Shown here piece by piece: positions 1-9,353 of a stretch of DNA of 64,000 bases. Origin of the DNA: Aureivirga sp. CE67 (lineage in GTDB: Bacteria > Bacteroidota > Bacteroidia > Flavobacteriales > Flavobacteriaceae); assembly GCF_015767245.1 (NCBI RefSeq), contig NZ_JADOTV010000002.1:310001-374000 (forward strand). Direction: 5' to 3'. A program made the position numbers and the translations under genes. Under the pieces are notes generated by a model. That model ran no database searches. It was not told where the DNA came from and was given only the letters and a program-made list of their open reading frames with translations. Each line of letters opens with the position of its first letter. The first letter of the stretch is position 1.

Positions 1-1
1 G

Positions 2-1408
2 AAGTTAGCCGGATTTACGAAAGGTGAAGCTGATATGTTGCGTAAAGCAATGGGGAAAAAGATCTTTTCTTTACTGGAGAAGATGAAACCTCAATTTTTA
101 GAAGGTGGAAAAAATAATGGACATCCAGAAGAAGTTCTAGAAAAAGTTTGGAAAGATTGGGAAGCATTTGCTGCTTATGCCTTCAATAAATCACACTCGA
201 CTTGTTATGCATATATTGCTTATCAAACAGCTTACTTGAAAGCACATTATCCAGCAGAATATATGGCTGCAGTACTTTCAAATAATATGAATGATATCAA
301 GCAGGTTACTTTCTTTATGGAAGAATGTAAGCGAATGGGAATGGAAGTTCTTGGTCCTGATGTGAATGAATCTTACTATAAATTTGCAGTAAACGAAAAT
401 GGAGCCATTCGTTTTGGAATGGGAGCGATTAAAGGAGTTGGACAATCTGCAGTAGATGCTATTGTGAATGAAAGAAAAGAAGGAGGGCGTTATACTTCTA
501 TTTTTGATTTGGCAAAACGTGTAGATTTAAGAGCTGCAAATAAAAAAGCTTTTGATAATTTAGTTTTAGCAGGAGGTTTTGATTCTTTCGAAGGAATTCA
601 TAGAGCGCAATATTATGTGAAAGATGAAAAAGGAGTTACTTTCATTGAGAAAGCAATCAAATATGGTTCGAAATATCAGGAAAGTAAGAACTCTTCGCAG
701 GTTTCTCTTTTTGGTGAAACTTCAGAAGTGCAATTTCCAGAACCAGTTTTCCCAGAATGTGATACTTGGGGAACGATGGAACTTTTAGCAAAAGAAAAAG
801 AAGTTGTGGGAATTTATATTTCTGGACATCCATTGGATGATTTTAAATACGAAATGAGTAATTTCTGTAATACGCCTTTGTCTGCTTTTAATAATGAAAT
901 GGAGTTAATCCATAAAGATCTTGCCATTGGTGGAATCATTACAGATGTACAACATAGAGTTTCTAAAAACGGAAAAGGTTGGGCATCTTTCATTGTGGAA
1001 GATTATACGGATGCAAAAGAATTCCGTCTTTTTGGAGAAGAATATTTGAAATTCCGCCATTTCTTGGTGCAGGGTTCGTTTATTTATGCCAAAATAGCAG
1101 CAAAACCAGGTTGGAATAATGATGTTCGATTTACGTTTATCAACATTCAATTATTGCACGATATTTTAGAAGCCTTTTCTAAGAAACTAACTTTGCGATT
1201 TAGCATTGAAGAATTAACGAAAGAAACGGTTGAATGGTTACATCAATTCTTTTCGGAAAATAGAGGTTCTAAAGCAATAGATTTTATTGTCTATGATATG
1301 AAAGAACAAATGAAAGTTCAGATGCTGAGTAGGACAATGAAGATTGATATCAATCATGATGTTCTTCGGGAATTAGAAATAGAACAAATTCATTTTAAAT
1401 TGAATTAA
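2..1408 (+). CDS. dnaE: DNA polymerase III subunit alpha, C-terminal part (5' truncated by window)
   Basis: This is the catalytic subunit of the replicative DNA polymerase. Only the C-terminal part of about 468 residues is in the window. The frame is open from base 2 and reads KLAGFTKGEADMLRKAMGKK, typical of the fingers region, so the first in-frame ATG at 35 is internal and not the start. Next comes the segment with KSHSTCYAYIAYQTAYLKAH. It is followed by a helix-hairpin-helix region (GMGAIKGVGQSAVDAI) and then an OB-fold near DLAIGGIITDVQHRVSKNGK. A short C-terminal tail follows. The metal-binding PHP and palm domains lie upstream of the window. A strong hairpin terminator follows the stop. 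Identification is firm. Confidence 0.96.
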   Translation, partial: KLAGFTKGEADMLRKAMGKKIFSLLEKMKPQFLEGGKNNGHPEEVLEKVWKDWEAFAAYAFNKSHSTCYAYIAYQTAYLKAHYPAEYMAAVLSNNMNDIKQVTFFMEECKRMGMEVLGPDVNESYYKFAVNENGAIRFGMGAIKGVGQSAVDAIVNERKEGGRYTSIFDLAKRVDLRAANKKAFDNLVLAGGFDSFEGIHRAQYYVKDEKGVTFIEKAIKYGSKYQESKNSSQVSLFGETSEVQFPEPVFPECDTWGTMELLAKEKEVVGIYISGHPLDDFKYEMSNFCNTPLSAFNNEMELIHKDLAIGGIITDVQHRVSKNGKGWASFIVEDYTDAKEFRLFGEEYLKFRHFLVQGSFIYAKIAAKPGWNNDVRFTFINIQLLHDILEAFSKKLTLRFSIEELTKETVEWLHQFFSENRGSKAIDFIVYDMKEQMKVQMLSRTMKIDINHDVLRELEIEQIHFKLN

Positions 1409-1417
1409 AAAAATATA

Positions 1418-1454
1418 AAACACCTTTTGGATTTATTCTGAAAGGTGTTTTTTT
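1418..1454 (+). terminator. Rho-independent terminator of dnaE
   Basis: The arms AAACACCTTTT and AAAGGTGTTT are separated by a short AT-rich loop and followed by a T run. The hairpin starts 10 bases after the dnaE stop. Confidence 0.85.
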
Positions 1455-1473
1455 ATACATTTAAAGAAAAAAA

Positions 1474-2028
1474 ATGAAAAAGATAATTTATAGCATCTGG
1501 ATTTTTGTATTAACGATATTTCTTGTTCAAGATTATTTATATATCATTCCTTATAATCAGGATGCTTTTTTTGATATTTGGCCAAAAGACATTGTATTTT
1601 CACTAAGGTGGTTTGTATTATTTAACTTGGCTACTTTCTCAATGCTACCTTTATTGAAAAAGAAGAAAATAGGATTTTTAGCGATTGTTTTATTTTTAGG
1701 AATTATAATGAAACCAATTCTGATTAAAAAAGTTCCGAAACAAACAGCTGAAGAATTTGTTTTTGAAAAAGAGGAAGATTTATTTAAAATAATTGATGCA
1801 TATAATGCAGATCAAAATCTAGAAAAGATAAATTCTAAAATACAAAGTATCGGAATAGAACATTTTTCTGTAGAAAAAGATGTTTATGTTTTTACTATTA
1901 ATAGTTTTTCAGAGAATTCTACAGGAATAGTTTTAAACAAAAAAGAAAAACTTCCTAAAAATATTTTATCATCAAAAACTAACTTCGAATATTTGTTTGG
2001 AGATTGGTATGTATTTAGAACGACATAA
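1474..2028 (+). CDS. Hypothetical membrane protein
   Basis: I do not recognise this 184-residue protein. Three hydrophobic segments are visible at about residues 4-24, 44-62 and 67-85. The C-terminal half (about 95-184) is soluble and rich in Lys and Glu, ending in FGDWYVFRTT. The topology therefore looks like a membrane anchor plus one small soluble domain. It lies alone between two hairpin terminators (1418-1454 and 2027-2057), so it is probably a single-gene transcript. Base composition matches the neighbours, with no sign of transfer. Function is unknown. Confidence 0.75.
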   Translation: MKKIIYSIWIFVLTIFLVQDYLYIIPYNQDAFFDIWPKDIVFSLRWFVLFNLATFSMLPLLKKKKIGFLAIVLFLGIIMKPILIKKVPKQTAEEFVFEKEEDLFKIIDAYNADQNLEKINSKIQSIGIEHFSVEKDVYVFTINSFSENSTGIVLNKKEKLPKNILSSKTNFEYLFGDWYVFRTT

Positions 2029-2057
2029 AAAAAGGTATCATTACGATACCTTTTTTT
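2027..2057. terminator. Bidirectional terminator between convergent genes
   Basis: The stem AAAAAAAGGTATC / GATACCTTTTTTT has a 5-base loop and A/T runs on both sides, so it can serve the plus gene ending at 2028 and the minus gene ending at 2073. Confidence 0.85.
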
Positions 2058-2072
2058 ATGTTCTATAATTTT

Positions 2073-2384
2073 TTAATGCTCTGAAACTACTTTTAATTCT
2101 GTACGGAAAGCAACAAACTTTCCAGCGAAAAGTTTCATTCCTTCTTCACGAAGCTTTTCAGCATCTTCTTGGTAATATTTTTCAAGAGTTTCTTTACTAT
2201 CTGTAGTGTATTGTACAGAATACGTAATTCCTCCCATTTCTTCTTCAACCATTACTTGAGACATTTTAGCTTTCGCAAATTTCCCAGTTGCAAGCATATC
2301 TGGAATATGTTTTTCTTTCATCCATTTTAGCCATGCATCATGACTTTTTTCCTCAATATTGATTGTTACGTTATAAATGTACAT
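2073..2384 (-). CDS. DUF4286 family protein
   Basis: This 103-residue cytoplasmic protein begins MYIYNVTINIEEKSHDAWLK and contains KWMKEKHIPDMLATGKF. That pattern is typical of the DUF4286 family of small Bacteroidota proteins, probably with a dimeric alpha/beta-barrel (ferredoxin-like) fold. The biochemical role is unknown. It starts 10 bases after the stop of the TPR gene read in the same direction, so the two are almost certainly cotranscribed. A hairpin at 2027-2057 ends the unit. Family assignment is good; function is not known. Confidence 0.85.
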   Translation of the reverse strand: MYIYNVTINIEEKSHDAWLKWMKEKHIPDMLATGKFAKAKMSQVMVEEEMGGITYSVQYTTDSKETLEKYYQEDAEKLREEGMKLFAGKFVAFRTELKVVSEH

Positions 2385-2394
2385 TTGTTTCTAT

Positions 2395-4173
2395 TTAATT
2401 AATTGCGTCTCCGCGTAAGTTTCTAAATCGTTTTCTGGCTTCTACCAAATAAATACTAGAAGGATAATCAAAAATAATTTTCTGATAATATTCCGAAGCT
2501 TTTTCTGGGTTGTTTATTTTTTCTTCATAAAGTTTCCCTAAAGCAAAATAAGCATCATCAATCAGAATATCATTTTCTTTCAGATTAGTTACTTTCAAAT
2601 AATTTTCAGCAGCTTTTTCCAATTGATTTGTTTTCTCAAAAAGTTCTGCTTGTTTCATCAAAGCTTCATCCTCGATTGCTCTTCCTTTAAACTTTTGCAA
2701 AATTACATTTAAAGAATCAATTGCAGCATTATTTTGATTTCTATAACTCAAAAAATCTGCTTTTGCATAAAGTTCCAAACCTTTTTTCTCATCTTCATCT
2801 ACCGAATTATCAGTAATCAACATAAATAAATCTATAGCATCGTTAGAAATAAGTTGCGAAGTGGATTTTTTCAAAACATCTAATTGTGTTTTTGCCCAAT
2901 CAAAATCTCCTTTATAATAAGAAGTTTTTGCAACTTTAAATTTTGCCAATTGCGCCAAACGATGATTTTTTAGGTCGGTTTGAATTTGAGAATAATAAAT
3001 TAAACCTTGATTAAATTTATTTTCATAAACCAAAATATCTGCAAGTTTGATTTTCACATCTGCTTCTTCAAATTTTGTTAGGTTTTGGTTTAAAATTTCT
3101 TTCAAAATCTGAATTGCTTTGCTCGATTCTCCCTTTCTAAAAGCTAAATAATCTGCTTCTAAAATTTGAAAATACATCGTGTTGATATTTCTTCCAAACT
3201 GCGTATAAACATTCTCGAATTCTTGCTCTATTTCTTTATTTTCAGTTCCGTTTTTCAACTTGCTTTCCAGAATATAATATCTAGATTCGATGATTTCTTC
3301 TGGCATTTGAGAGTTTTCCAAAATATAATTATATGCTTTGATAGAACTATCGTAATCTTCGTTTTGAAAAGCATTTTCTCCCAAATTGAAGATTCTCTGA
3401 AAAGATTCTTTATTTCTTCTATAAAGTGCTTTTTCTTGAATTAAAGCTTTGCTATATTCTTTCTGTTGGATAAAAAGCCAACTCAATATTTCGTTCCAAG
3501 CATCTTTTGGGCCTTCTTGTATTTTTTTGAAAACAAGATTTTTTAAGATTTTATTATTTTCATTTTCAGAATCATCTGTAACATATCTTCCTATATATCT
3601 TAAAACAATATTGTTGTAGTTTTCTCTAATTTCGATCATTTCTAGATATGCGCTAAACATATTTTCGATTTCTCCTAATTCACCATAAATACTTGCAATT
3701 GTAGTTTTTGTACTAATATTTTCTGAGCTTTTAGAATCCATTTTTTTGAAAGTTTCTAAAGCTTGCTTCAATAAGAAATTATCTTTAAAAGCTCTTCCGA
3801 CAGGGTTTCCAAGTTTTGGATTTTTATCAACAGCTTTCAAAGCTTTTTTATAAAACTTCTCAGCTTCTTCATTTTTATACTGAAGTTGTAGATTATAACC
3901 AAGTTCTACATAAAGTTCTGCTTTTTGTGGATATTTCTTTTGATAGGCTAAAATAGTTTCCTCTGCTTTTTTGAATTTTTCCAATTGTTGGTAACAACTG
4001 ATAAGTCGTTTAAAATAATAAGTGCTATAAGGCTTCTGAGCATGAAGTTCCGCAAATAATTGCTCTGCTTTGTCATAAGCACCAGTAACAAAATAGCGAT
4101 TTGCTAACTGAACACTTTGTGCAGAAGTGAATTGGAAAGTAAAAACAAATAAGAAAACTAAGAAATATCGCAT
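2395..4173 (-). CDS. Exported tetratricopeptide repeat protein
   Basis: This is an all-helical TPR protein of about 592 residues, probably a periplasmic or envelope scaffold. I prefer the internal ATG at 4173 over the longer frame from 4200, because MRYFLVFLFVFTFQFTSAQ is then a clean signal peptide ending at SAQ. TPR-like units run through the protein, for example AYDKAEQLFAELHAQKPYS near the N-terminus and NPEKASEYYQKIIFDYPSS near the C-terminus. It is followed 10 bases later by the DUF4286 gene, a pairing I believe is conserved in Flavobacteriia. No enzymatic motif is visible. A role in protein-protein assembly is inferred from the repeats only. Confidence 0.85.
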   Translation of the reverse strand: MRYFLVFLFVFTFQFTSAQSVQLANRYFVTGAYDKAEQLFAELHAQKPYSTYYFKRLISCYQQLEKFKKAEETILAYQKKYPQKAELYVELGYNLQLQYKNEEAEKFYKKALKAVDKNPKLGNPVGRAFKDNFLLKQALETFKKMDSKSSENISTKTTIASIYGELGEIENMFSAYLEMIEIRENYNNIVLRYIGRYVTDDSENENNKILKNLVFKKIQEGPKDAWNEILSWLFIQQKEYSKALIQEKALYRRNKESFQRIFNLGENAFQNEDYDSSIKAYNYILENSQMPEEIIESRYYILESKLKNGTENKEIEQEFENVYTQFGRNINTMYFQILEADYLAFRKGESSKAIQILKEILNQNLTKFEEADVKIKLADILVYENKFNQGLIYYSQIQTDLKNHRLAQLAKFKVAKTSYYKGDFDWAKTQLDVLKKSTSQLISNDAIDLFMLITDNSVDEDEKKGLELYAKADFLSYRNQNNAAIDSLNVILQKFKGRAIEDEALMKQAELFEKTNQLEKAAENYLKVTNLKENDILIDDAYFALGKLYEEKINNPEKASEYYQKIIFDYPSSIYLVEARKRFRNLRGDAIN

Positions 4174-4240
4174 AAATATTAGGTAATTAGTAGTTATCAA
4201 AAATAAGAAATACGTGGTAAAAAATAGGTTTTCTAAAAAT

Positions 4241-4276
4241 AAAAAATCTGAAGCATCGAAATACTTCAGATTTTTA
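4241..4276 (-). terminator. Terminator downstream of the first OmpA-LysM gene
   Basis: The stem AAAAATCTGAAG / CTTCAGATTTTT has a 10-base loop. It lies 27 bases beyond the stop of the minus-strand gene at 4303. Confidence 0.8.
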
Positions 4277-4302
4277 GTAAAATATTATTTCAAAAATGAT
4301 AA

Positions 4303-6003
4303 TTATTCTTCTTCAACTCTTAGTATTTGACCTTCATTAATTCTATCATCTTCTAAATTGTTCATTTCTTTCAGTTTCTCAACTGTTGTGTTGTATTTTT
4401 TAGATAAAGAATAAAGTGTATCTCCATCTTTTACTAAAATCTCTCCTGGTTCTAAAGTAACTTCCGTAGCAACTTCTGTTGTTTCTTCAATCACTTCACC
4501 ACCATCAATATTTTCTTCAGTAGTATTTGTTACAATATCAGAATCTACTTTTGTGATTTCTACACGTCTATTCAGCTGTCTTCCACCTTGTGTTTCGTTG
4601 GAATATCTTGGACGAGTTTCTCCATATCCGTGTGTAATCAAACGCTCTGCAACCACTCCTTGTTTTACTAAATATCTTTTTACAGATTTAGCTCTACGAA
4701 TCGAAAGGAATAAATTGTGTTTTGCAGAAAGTTTATTATCTGTATGTCCATCGATATTGAATTGTGTTGCAGGGAATTGATTCATTACTTCTGCAATTTT
4801 ATCTAATACGCTAAACGAAGTTCCTTTAATTACATGGCTATTTGGCTCAAAGAAAATATCTTTTGATAAAGCATATAAAATCTGAGAAACACTCTGACTG
4901 TATTCTTTTTTCGGACATCCTCCATTTTCTGGTAAACCTGGTGCATTTGGACAAATATCTTTTTCATTACTAATTCCATCTCCATCGTCATCTGCAATAT
5001 CAGGACAACCACCATCTGCTTCAGAACCTTTTTTCAGTGGACATTTATCTAAATAATCTGGAATTCCATCATTATCACTGTCAATTGGTAAACCATTACT
5101 ATAAACTTTTACTCCCGGAGGTGTATTATTATCTTTATCAAAACGATCGATAATTCCATCTCCATCTGTATCTTTTAAAGCTTCTTCAATTCCATCTTTT
5201 AATTCCTCTTCTAACTTTTCTTCTTTATTCTTTTTGTCTTTCTCTTCTTCATCATCTGATTTTCCAGAGAATTTATCATACCAAATAGCATATTTTTTCT
5301 TACTTCCCAATTTGATATTTACACCAAGGTGCGTTACTAAAAAGATTTCTAAGTTCTTTCTATTGCTATAAGCAGCATCTAATTGATCTTCATTGTTTAG
5401 GTTTAAAGTTGGTCTAAACTCCAAATCAACTCTTCTACTCAAACGATATTTAATTCCTAAACCAGAAGTATAATAGATTGAGTTTTGATTTTTAGATTTA
5501 CCTCCAATATTCCCAAAATCTACTAATAAGTTTCCTGTAGTTTTATCGTATAATTTAGAATCATAAGATTGGTAACCAATACCTGCATAAAATGCAACAT
5601 TCCATTTTCTATTTTTACGAACATTTGGATTTAAAGAATTTAAGTTTACAATAAGATTTAATTCACCACCAAATGCTTTTCCATCATATTTTACAGGGCC
5701 TTTAAAGTCATCTGTATATAGTAAATAAAAAGGAGAAACTGAACCTACAGCTCCAGACATATTTAAATAATGTCCTTTCAGTTCGAAACCAAATGCTGGT
5801 GTAATCATTTTGTCAACATAAGCATAAAAACCATAATCAAAAGAAGATTGACCTCCACCAAAAGTGTTCAAATCTCCATACATAATAAAGTTGCTTGCTC
5901 CAGCTCCAACAGACCAAGTGTTGAATTCTTTTTTTTGTGCTTGTATTAAACTAATACAAAATAACATCAAGATTATAATGATGTTTTTACTTTTAATTAT
6001 CAT
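4303..6003 (-). CDS. OmpA family outer-membrane protein with C-terminal LysM domain
   Basis: This is an envelope protein of 566 residues. It has a signal peptide (about 1-22, ending IQAQ) and an N-terminal beta-barrel-like region with alternating aromatic residues to about 245. An acidic, lysine-rich linker follows. Calcium-binding thrombospondin type-3 repeats come next (DTDGDGIIDRFD, DSDNDGIPDYLDKCP, DDDGDGISNEKDICP). A peptidoglycan-binding OmpA domain (NIDGHTDN...RAKSVKRYL...RRVEI, about 375-480) is followed by a C-terminal LysM domain (VKDGDTLYSLSKKYNTTVEK, about 520-566). Two murein-binding modules in one protein suggest that it anchors the outer membrane to peptidoglycan. The next minus-strand gene upstream (6256-7935) is a full-length paralogue with the same architecture. 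Confidence 0.93.
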   Translation of the reverse strand: MIIKSKNIIIILMLFCISLIQAQKKEFNTWSVGAGASNFIMYGDLNTFGGGQSSFDYGFYAYVDKMITPAFGFELKGHYLNMSGAVGSVSPFYLLYTDDFKGPVKYDGKAFGGELNLIVNLNSLNPNVRKNRKWNVAFYAGIGYQSYDSKLYDKTTGNLLVDFGNIGGKSKNQNSIYYTSGLGIKYRLSRRVDLEFRPTLNLNNEDQLDAAYSNRKNLEIFLVTHLGVNIKLGSKKKYAIWYDKFSGKSDDEEEKDKKNKEEKLEEELKDGIEEALKDTDGDGIIDRFDKDNNTPPGVKVYSNGLPIDSDNDGIPDYLDKCPLKKGSEADGGCPDIADDDGDGISNEKDICPNAPGLPENGGCPKKEYSQSVSQILYALSKDIFFEPNSHVIKGTSFSVLDKIAEVMNQFPATQFNIDGHTDNKLSAKHNLFLSIRRAKSVKRYLVKQGVVAERLITHGYGETRPRYSNETQGGRQLNRRVEITKVDSDIVTNTTEENIDGGEVIEETTEVATEVTLEPGEILVKDGDTLYSLSKKYNTTVEKLKEMNNLEDDRINEGQILRVEEE

Positions 6004-6212
6004 AACAATAATTGTAAATTTTAGAATTATTAATTGTGTAAAACTAGATAGAAGAAAAAGAATTTAATAAAATAAGTATAAGCTTTCAACTTGTGTATTT
6101 AAATTGAAAATACTGTTATAATTTTGAATGAAGTAGAATGAATATAATTATTAAATGTAGGATTTCTTAAGCTTCTTCGTTTAAATTATTGTAAAAGTGG
6201 GGTAGATATAAA

Positions 6213-6245
6213 ACACCATACTTATATTTTATATAAGTATGGTGT
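6213..6245 (-). terminator. Long perfect hairpin after the second OmpA-LysM gene
   Basis: A perfect 15-bp inverted repeat (ACACCATACTTATAT / ATATAAGTATGGTGT) with a 3-base loop lies 11 bases past the stop of the minus-strand gene at 6256. It lacks a strong T run, so it may also protect the 3' end of the message. Confidence 0.7.
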
Positions 6246-6255
6246 ATAATTATTT

Positions 6256-7935
6256 TTATTTTAATCTCAATTTAGTTCCAATTACAATTTTTGTATTTGG
6301 AAGATTATTAAGTTTTTTAAGTTTAGCTACAGAAGTTCTGTATTTTTTAGCAAGAGAGAATAAAGTATCTCCGTTGATTACAGTATGGTAATCTGGAATT
6401 TCTCCATTATCATAACTATCGTTAGAATCATTAGAGTTACCAGAATTATCAGAATCAGCAACATTATCAACATCATCCGTTGGGATATTGATATTTTCGT
6501 TGATTTTCTTGATTTCTACTCTTCTGTTTTTATTTCTATTTTCAGGAGTATCATTAGGATATTTAGGTCTTGTTTCACCATACCCTTCTGCAAATAATCT
6601 TTCACTACCAACACCTTGTGTAACTAAATATTTCTTTACAGCTTTAGCTCTTCTTCTAGATAAGAAAAGATTATAGTTTTCTGCTCCTTGATTATCTGTA
6701 TGTCCTTCAATTTTGAAGTTTGTAGCAGGATATTCTTTCATCATATCTGCAATTTTATCTAGAGTTGCATAAGAATCTTTCGTTAATTCATGACTACTAG
6801 ATTTAAACGAAATTCCATTAGAGAAGTTTGCGATTTTTTCTAAAGCATTTTCACTAATTCCTTCTTCAGGACAACCATCATTTTTCTCTAGACCTTTTTC
6901 ATAAGGACAAGCATCATCAACATCAAAAATTCCATCGTTATCAGAATCTTTAAATTCTGGACAACCACCATTATCCTCTAATCCTTGTTTGAAAGGACAA
7001 GCATCTTGATAATCTGGAATACCATCATTATCTGTATCAATTGCTTCACCAGATCCATATACTCTTACTCCAGGAGGTGTGTTAGGTTCTTTATCAAAAC
7101 GATCCATAACTCCATCACCATCGGTATCCTTATATGCATCTACCATGATTTTGTTTTTCTTTTTCTTAGTACCAGATTTTTTGTATCCAGAAGAAGCAGA
7201 ATCAAACCAAACAGCATTTTTCTCTTTTCCACCAAATTTGAATACTAAACCTAAATTTGTTACTGCAAATGTTTCTAATGCTTGCTTAGTGCTAATCGCA
7301 CCATCCAAATTATCAGAAAGATTCACATTTACAGTTTGTCTTAATTCTAAATCTAAACGCTTACTCAATCTATATTTTAAACCTAAACCAACAGTACCGT
7401 AAGGAGAAAAAATGTTTGAAGAGTTTGTATCTTCACTATCTCCAAAAGCAAATTCTAATTCATCTGTTTTTAGATTATATAATTTAGAACTATATTGATG
7501 TACACCTAAACCAGCATACATAGCAGCGTTAAATTTTCTTTGTTTGTTTGTTATTCGAGGAGAAATATTACTTAAATTTAATATTACATTGAATTCCCCT
7601 CCATATGAAGTTGACTCAAATCGGAAACCATCAAGCTCATTAGTTGTGTATAAAACATCATAAGCTTCAGAAAATCCAGTAGATTCCCCTTTAAAAGTTA
7701 GGTAATTTGCCTTTAATTCGATTCCGAAAGTAGGTGTGAACATTTTATCTACGTATAGATAACCACCATAACCAAAATCTTTAAATCCTGAAGAGTCGAA
7801 AGATTTAATATCTCCGAACATTAATGTACCACTTCCTCCAAATCCTAATGACCATGAGTTGAAATCAGATTTCTGAGCAAAGGTTGAAATAGCTAAAAGG
7901 GGGGTCAATAAAAAAGCGAGTAAAATTTTCTTCAT
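6256..7935 (-). CDS. OmpA family outer-membrane protein with C-terminal LysM domain (paralogue)
   Basis: This 559-residue protein has the same order of parts as its neighbour. It has a signal peptide (about 1-20, ending TFAQ), a beta-barrel-like region, and thrombospondin type-3 repeats (DTDGDGVMDRFDKEPNTPPG, DTDNDGIPDYQDACP, DSDNDGIFDVDDACP). An OmpA peptidoglycan-binding domain (FKIEGHTDNQGAENYNLFLS...NKNRRVEIKK) follows, then a Ser/Asp/Asn-rich linker (about 485-515) and a terminal LysM (INGDTLFSLAKKYRTSVAKL). It probably tethers the outer membrane to murein. A good promoter lies just upstream at 7962-7990. The pair looks like an old tandem duplication, since the two proteins have diverged clearly in barrel and linker. 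Confidence 0.93.
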   Translation of the reverse strand: MKKILLAFLLTPLLAISTFAQKSDFNSWSLGFGGSGTLMFGDIKSFDSSGFKDFGYGGYLYVDKMFTPTFGIELKANYLTFKGESTGFSEAYDVLYTTNELDGFRFESTSYGGEFNVILNLSNISPRITNKQRKFNAAMYAGLGVHQYSSKLYNLKTDELEFAFGDSEDTNSSNIFSPYGTVGLGLKYRLSKRLDLELRQTVNVNLSDNLDGAISTKQALETFAVTNLGLVFKFGGKEKNAVWFDSASSGYKKSGTKKKKNKIMVDAYKDTDGDGVMDRFDKEPNTPPGVRVYGSGEAIDTDNDGIPDYQDACPFKQGLEDNGGCPEFKDSDNDGIFDVDDACPYEKGLEKNDGCPEEGISENALEKIANFSNGISFKSSSHELTKDSYATLDKIADMMKEYPATNFKIEGHTDNQGAENYNLFLSRRRAKAVKKYLVTQGVGSERLFAEGYGETRPKYPNDTPENRNKNRRVEIKKINENINIPTDDVDNVADSDNSGNSNDSNDSYDNGEIPDYHTVINGDTLFSLAKKYRTSVAKLKKLNNLPNTKIVIGTKLRLK

Positions 7936-7961
7936 AAAGTTTTTGTTTGATTTGAATTAGG

Positions 7962-7990
7962 CAAATATAATATTTTTTGTGACTTACAAG
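7962..7990 (-). promoter_or_regulatory. Bacteroidota-type promoter for the second OmpA-LysM gene
   Basis: On the minus strand a -33 TTG is followed 17 bases later by the -7 element TATATTTG (plus-strand CAAATATA at 7962-7969), about 30 bases before the ATG. The -33 element lies inside the last codons of the folK-dNK gene. Confidence 0.6.
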
Positions 7991-9111
7991 GAAGTTAGTT
8001 TTTTTATTATCAGACTGTAATCATCTGGATTTGAAACAAAATCCAATTCTGAAACATCAATTATGATTGTGTTTAGATCATTTCCTGCTTGCATAAAATT
8101 AGCATAACCTTTGTGTATTTTTTCCAAATATCCAGAAGCTATATTTTGCTCATAATCTCTTCCTCGTTTCTTAATGTTTTCTAGTAATCTATCCGTGTTT
8201 TGATATAAATATACATATAGGTCGGGTTTTGTGATCTCTTTATACATGATATCAAAAACTTTTCTATATAAACGATATTCTTCTTGTTGTAGTGTAATTT
8301 GAGAGAAAATAAGTGATTTAAAGATATAATAATCCGAAACTATAAAGTTTTTGAACATATCGAATTGTGCTAAATCATCAGATAACTGTTGGTATCTATC
8401 TGTTAAAAAAGTCATTTCAGTTTGAAAAGCATATCTATCTTTATCTTCGTAGAATTTTGGTAAAAAAGGATTATCTGCAAAACGTTCTAGCACTAATCTC
8501 GCATTAAAATCATCCGAAATCATTTTAGAAAGTGTTGTTTTTCCTGCTCCAATATTTCCTTCAATTGCGATATAATTATATTTATCTGCCAAAGAAACTG
8601 GTTTTTCTAACTCTAGATCTTCTAATTTTACAATCTCAGAGCTATCCGTACATGCTGCAACACATTGGTTGATTTTTTGTTTTTTAATTGGATGTAAAAA
8701 GTTTGGTTCTATCTCGGCAAGAGGAACTAAAACAAATTTTCTTTCCAACATTTTAGGATGTGGAACAATTAAATCTTTTGAAAAAATAACTTCATCGTCA
8801 AAAAACAAAACGTCAATATCTATGGTTCTATCCTCATAAGTATCAGAAATAGTATGAACTCTCCCAAGATATTTTTCTACCATTTGTGTTTTTTCCAAAA
8901 GTTCTTCTGGATTCAAAGTTGTATTTACTTTAATACAAATATTGTAGAAATCTTCACTATCAAAACCCCATGAAGCTGTTTGGTAAATAGATGAAATAGC
9001 TGCAATTGTTCCTATTTTTTGTGAAATTAAATAAATTGCTTGTTGTAAATTTTCTTGTTTATTTCCTTTATTCGACCCTAAAGAAAGGTATGTAGTTCTT
9101 ACTATTTTCAT
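7984..9111 (-). CDS. folK: Fused HPPK (folate) and deoxynucleoside kinase
   Basis: This is a two-domain enzyme of 375 residues. Residues 1-~145 are 6-hydroxymethyl-7,8-dihydropterin pyrophosphokinase, with the N-terminal YLSLGSNKGNKQENLQQAI and the family signature DRTIDIDVLFFDD (about 94-106). This domain pyrophosphorylates the pterin in folate synthesis. Residues ~175-375 are a deoxynucleoside kinase of the dCK/dGK type, with P-loop GNIGAGKT at 185-192, then the ERF motif and FQTEMTFLTDRYQQL. This domain phosphorylates salvaged deoxynucleosides. A 30-residue linker joins them. The gene stands alone on the minus strand. This fusion is, to my knowledge, found in many Flavobacteriia. It joins two otherwise separate nucleotide-related pathways. 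Confidence 0.93.
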   Translation of the reverse strand: MKIVRTTYLSLGSNKGNKQENLQQAIYLISQKIGTIAAISSIYQTASWGFDSEDFYNICIKVNTTLNPEELLEKTQMVEKYLGRVHTISDTYEDRTIDIDVLFFDDEVIFSKDLIVPHPKMLERKFVLVPLAEIEPNFLHPIKKQKINQCVAACTDSSEIVKLEDLELEKPVSLADKYNYIAIEGNIGAGKTTLSKMISDDFNARLVLERFADNPFLPKFYEDKDRYAFQTEMTFLTDRYQQLSDDLAQFDMFKNFIVSDYYIFKSLIFSQITLQQEEYRLYRKVFDIMYKEITKPDLYVYLYQNTDRLLENIKKRGRDYEQNIASGYLEKIHKGYANFMQAGNDLNTIIIDVSELDFVSNPDDYSLIIKKLTSL

Positions 9112-9353
9112 CTTTTTAAAACTTATCTTCTATTCAACTTCTATTTTAATTCACAATAACTTATGAAATTGGAATTAAAAAATCATTTAACTTTATAGTA
9201 ATTAATGCTTAAAATTTGAACTTACAAAGAAAAGAAAACTTATTGTAATAAGACATATTTATCCTCTTACTTTGTAACAATTTAATAAAGTATAAGACAG
9301 ATAAGATAACTTATAAGAAATAATTAATCTATAAATCAATAATCAATTTATAC

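Noticed and set aside
3166-3444. Open frame on the plus strand inside the TPR gene
   Set aside because: Antisense to a clear TPR protein, hydrophobic only because of complemented Glu/Lys codons.
6985-7402. Overlapping open frames on the plus strand inside the second OmpA gene
   Set aside because: Antisense to the thrombospondin repeats; low complexity of the repeat codons keeps the opposite frames open by chance.
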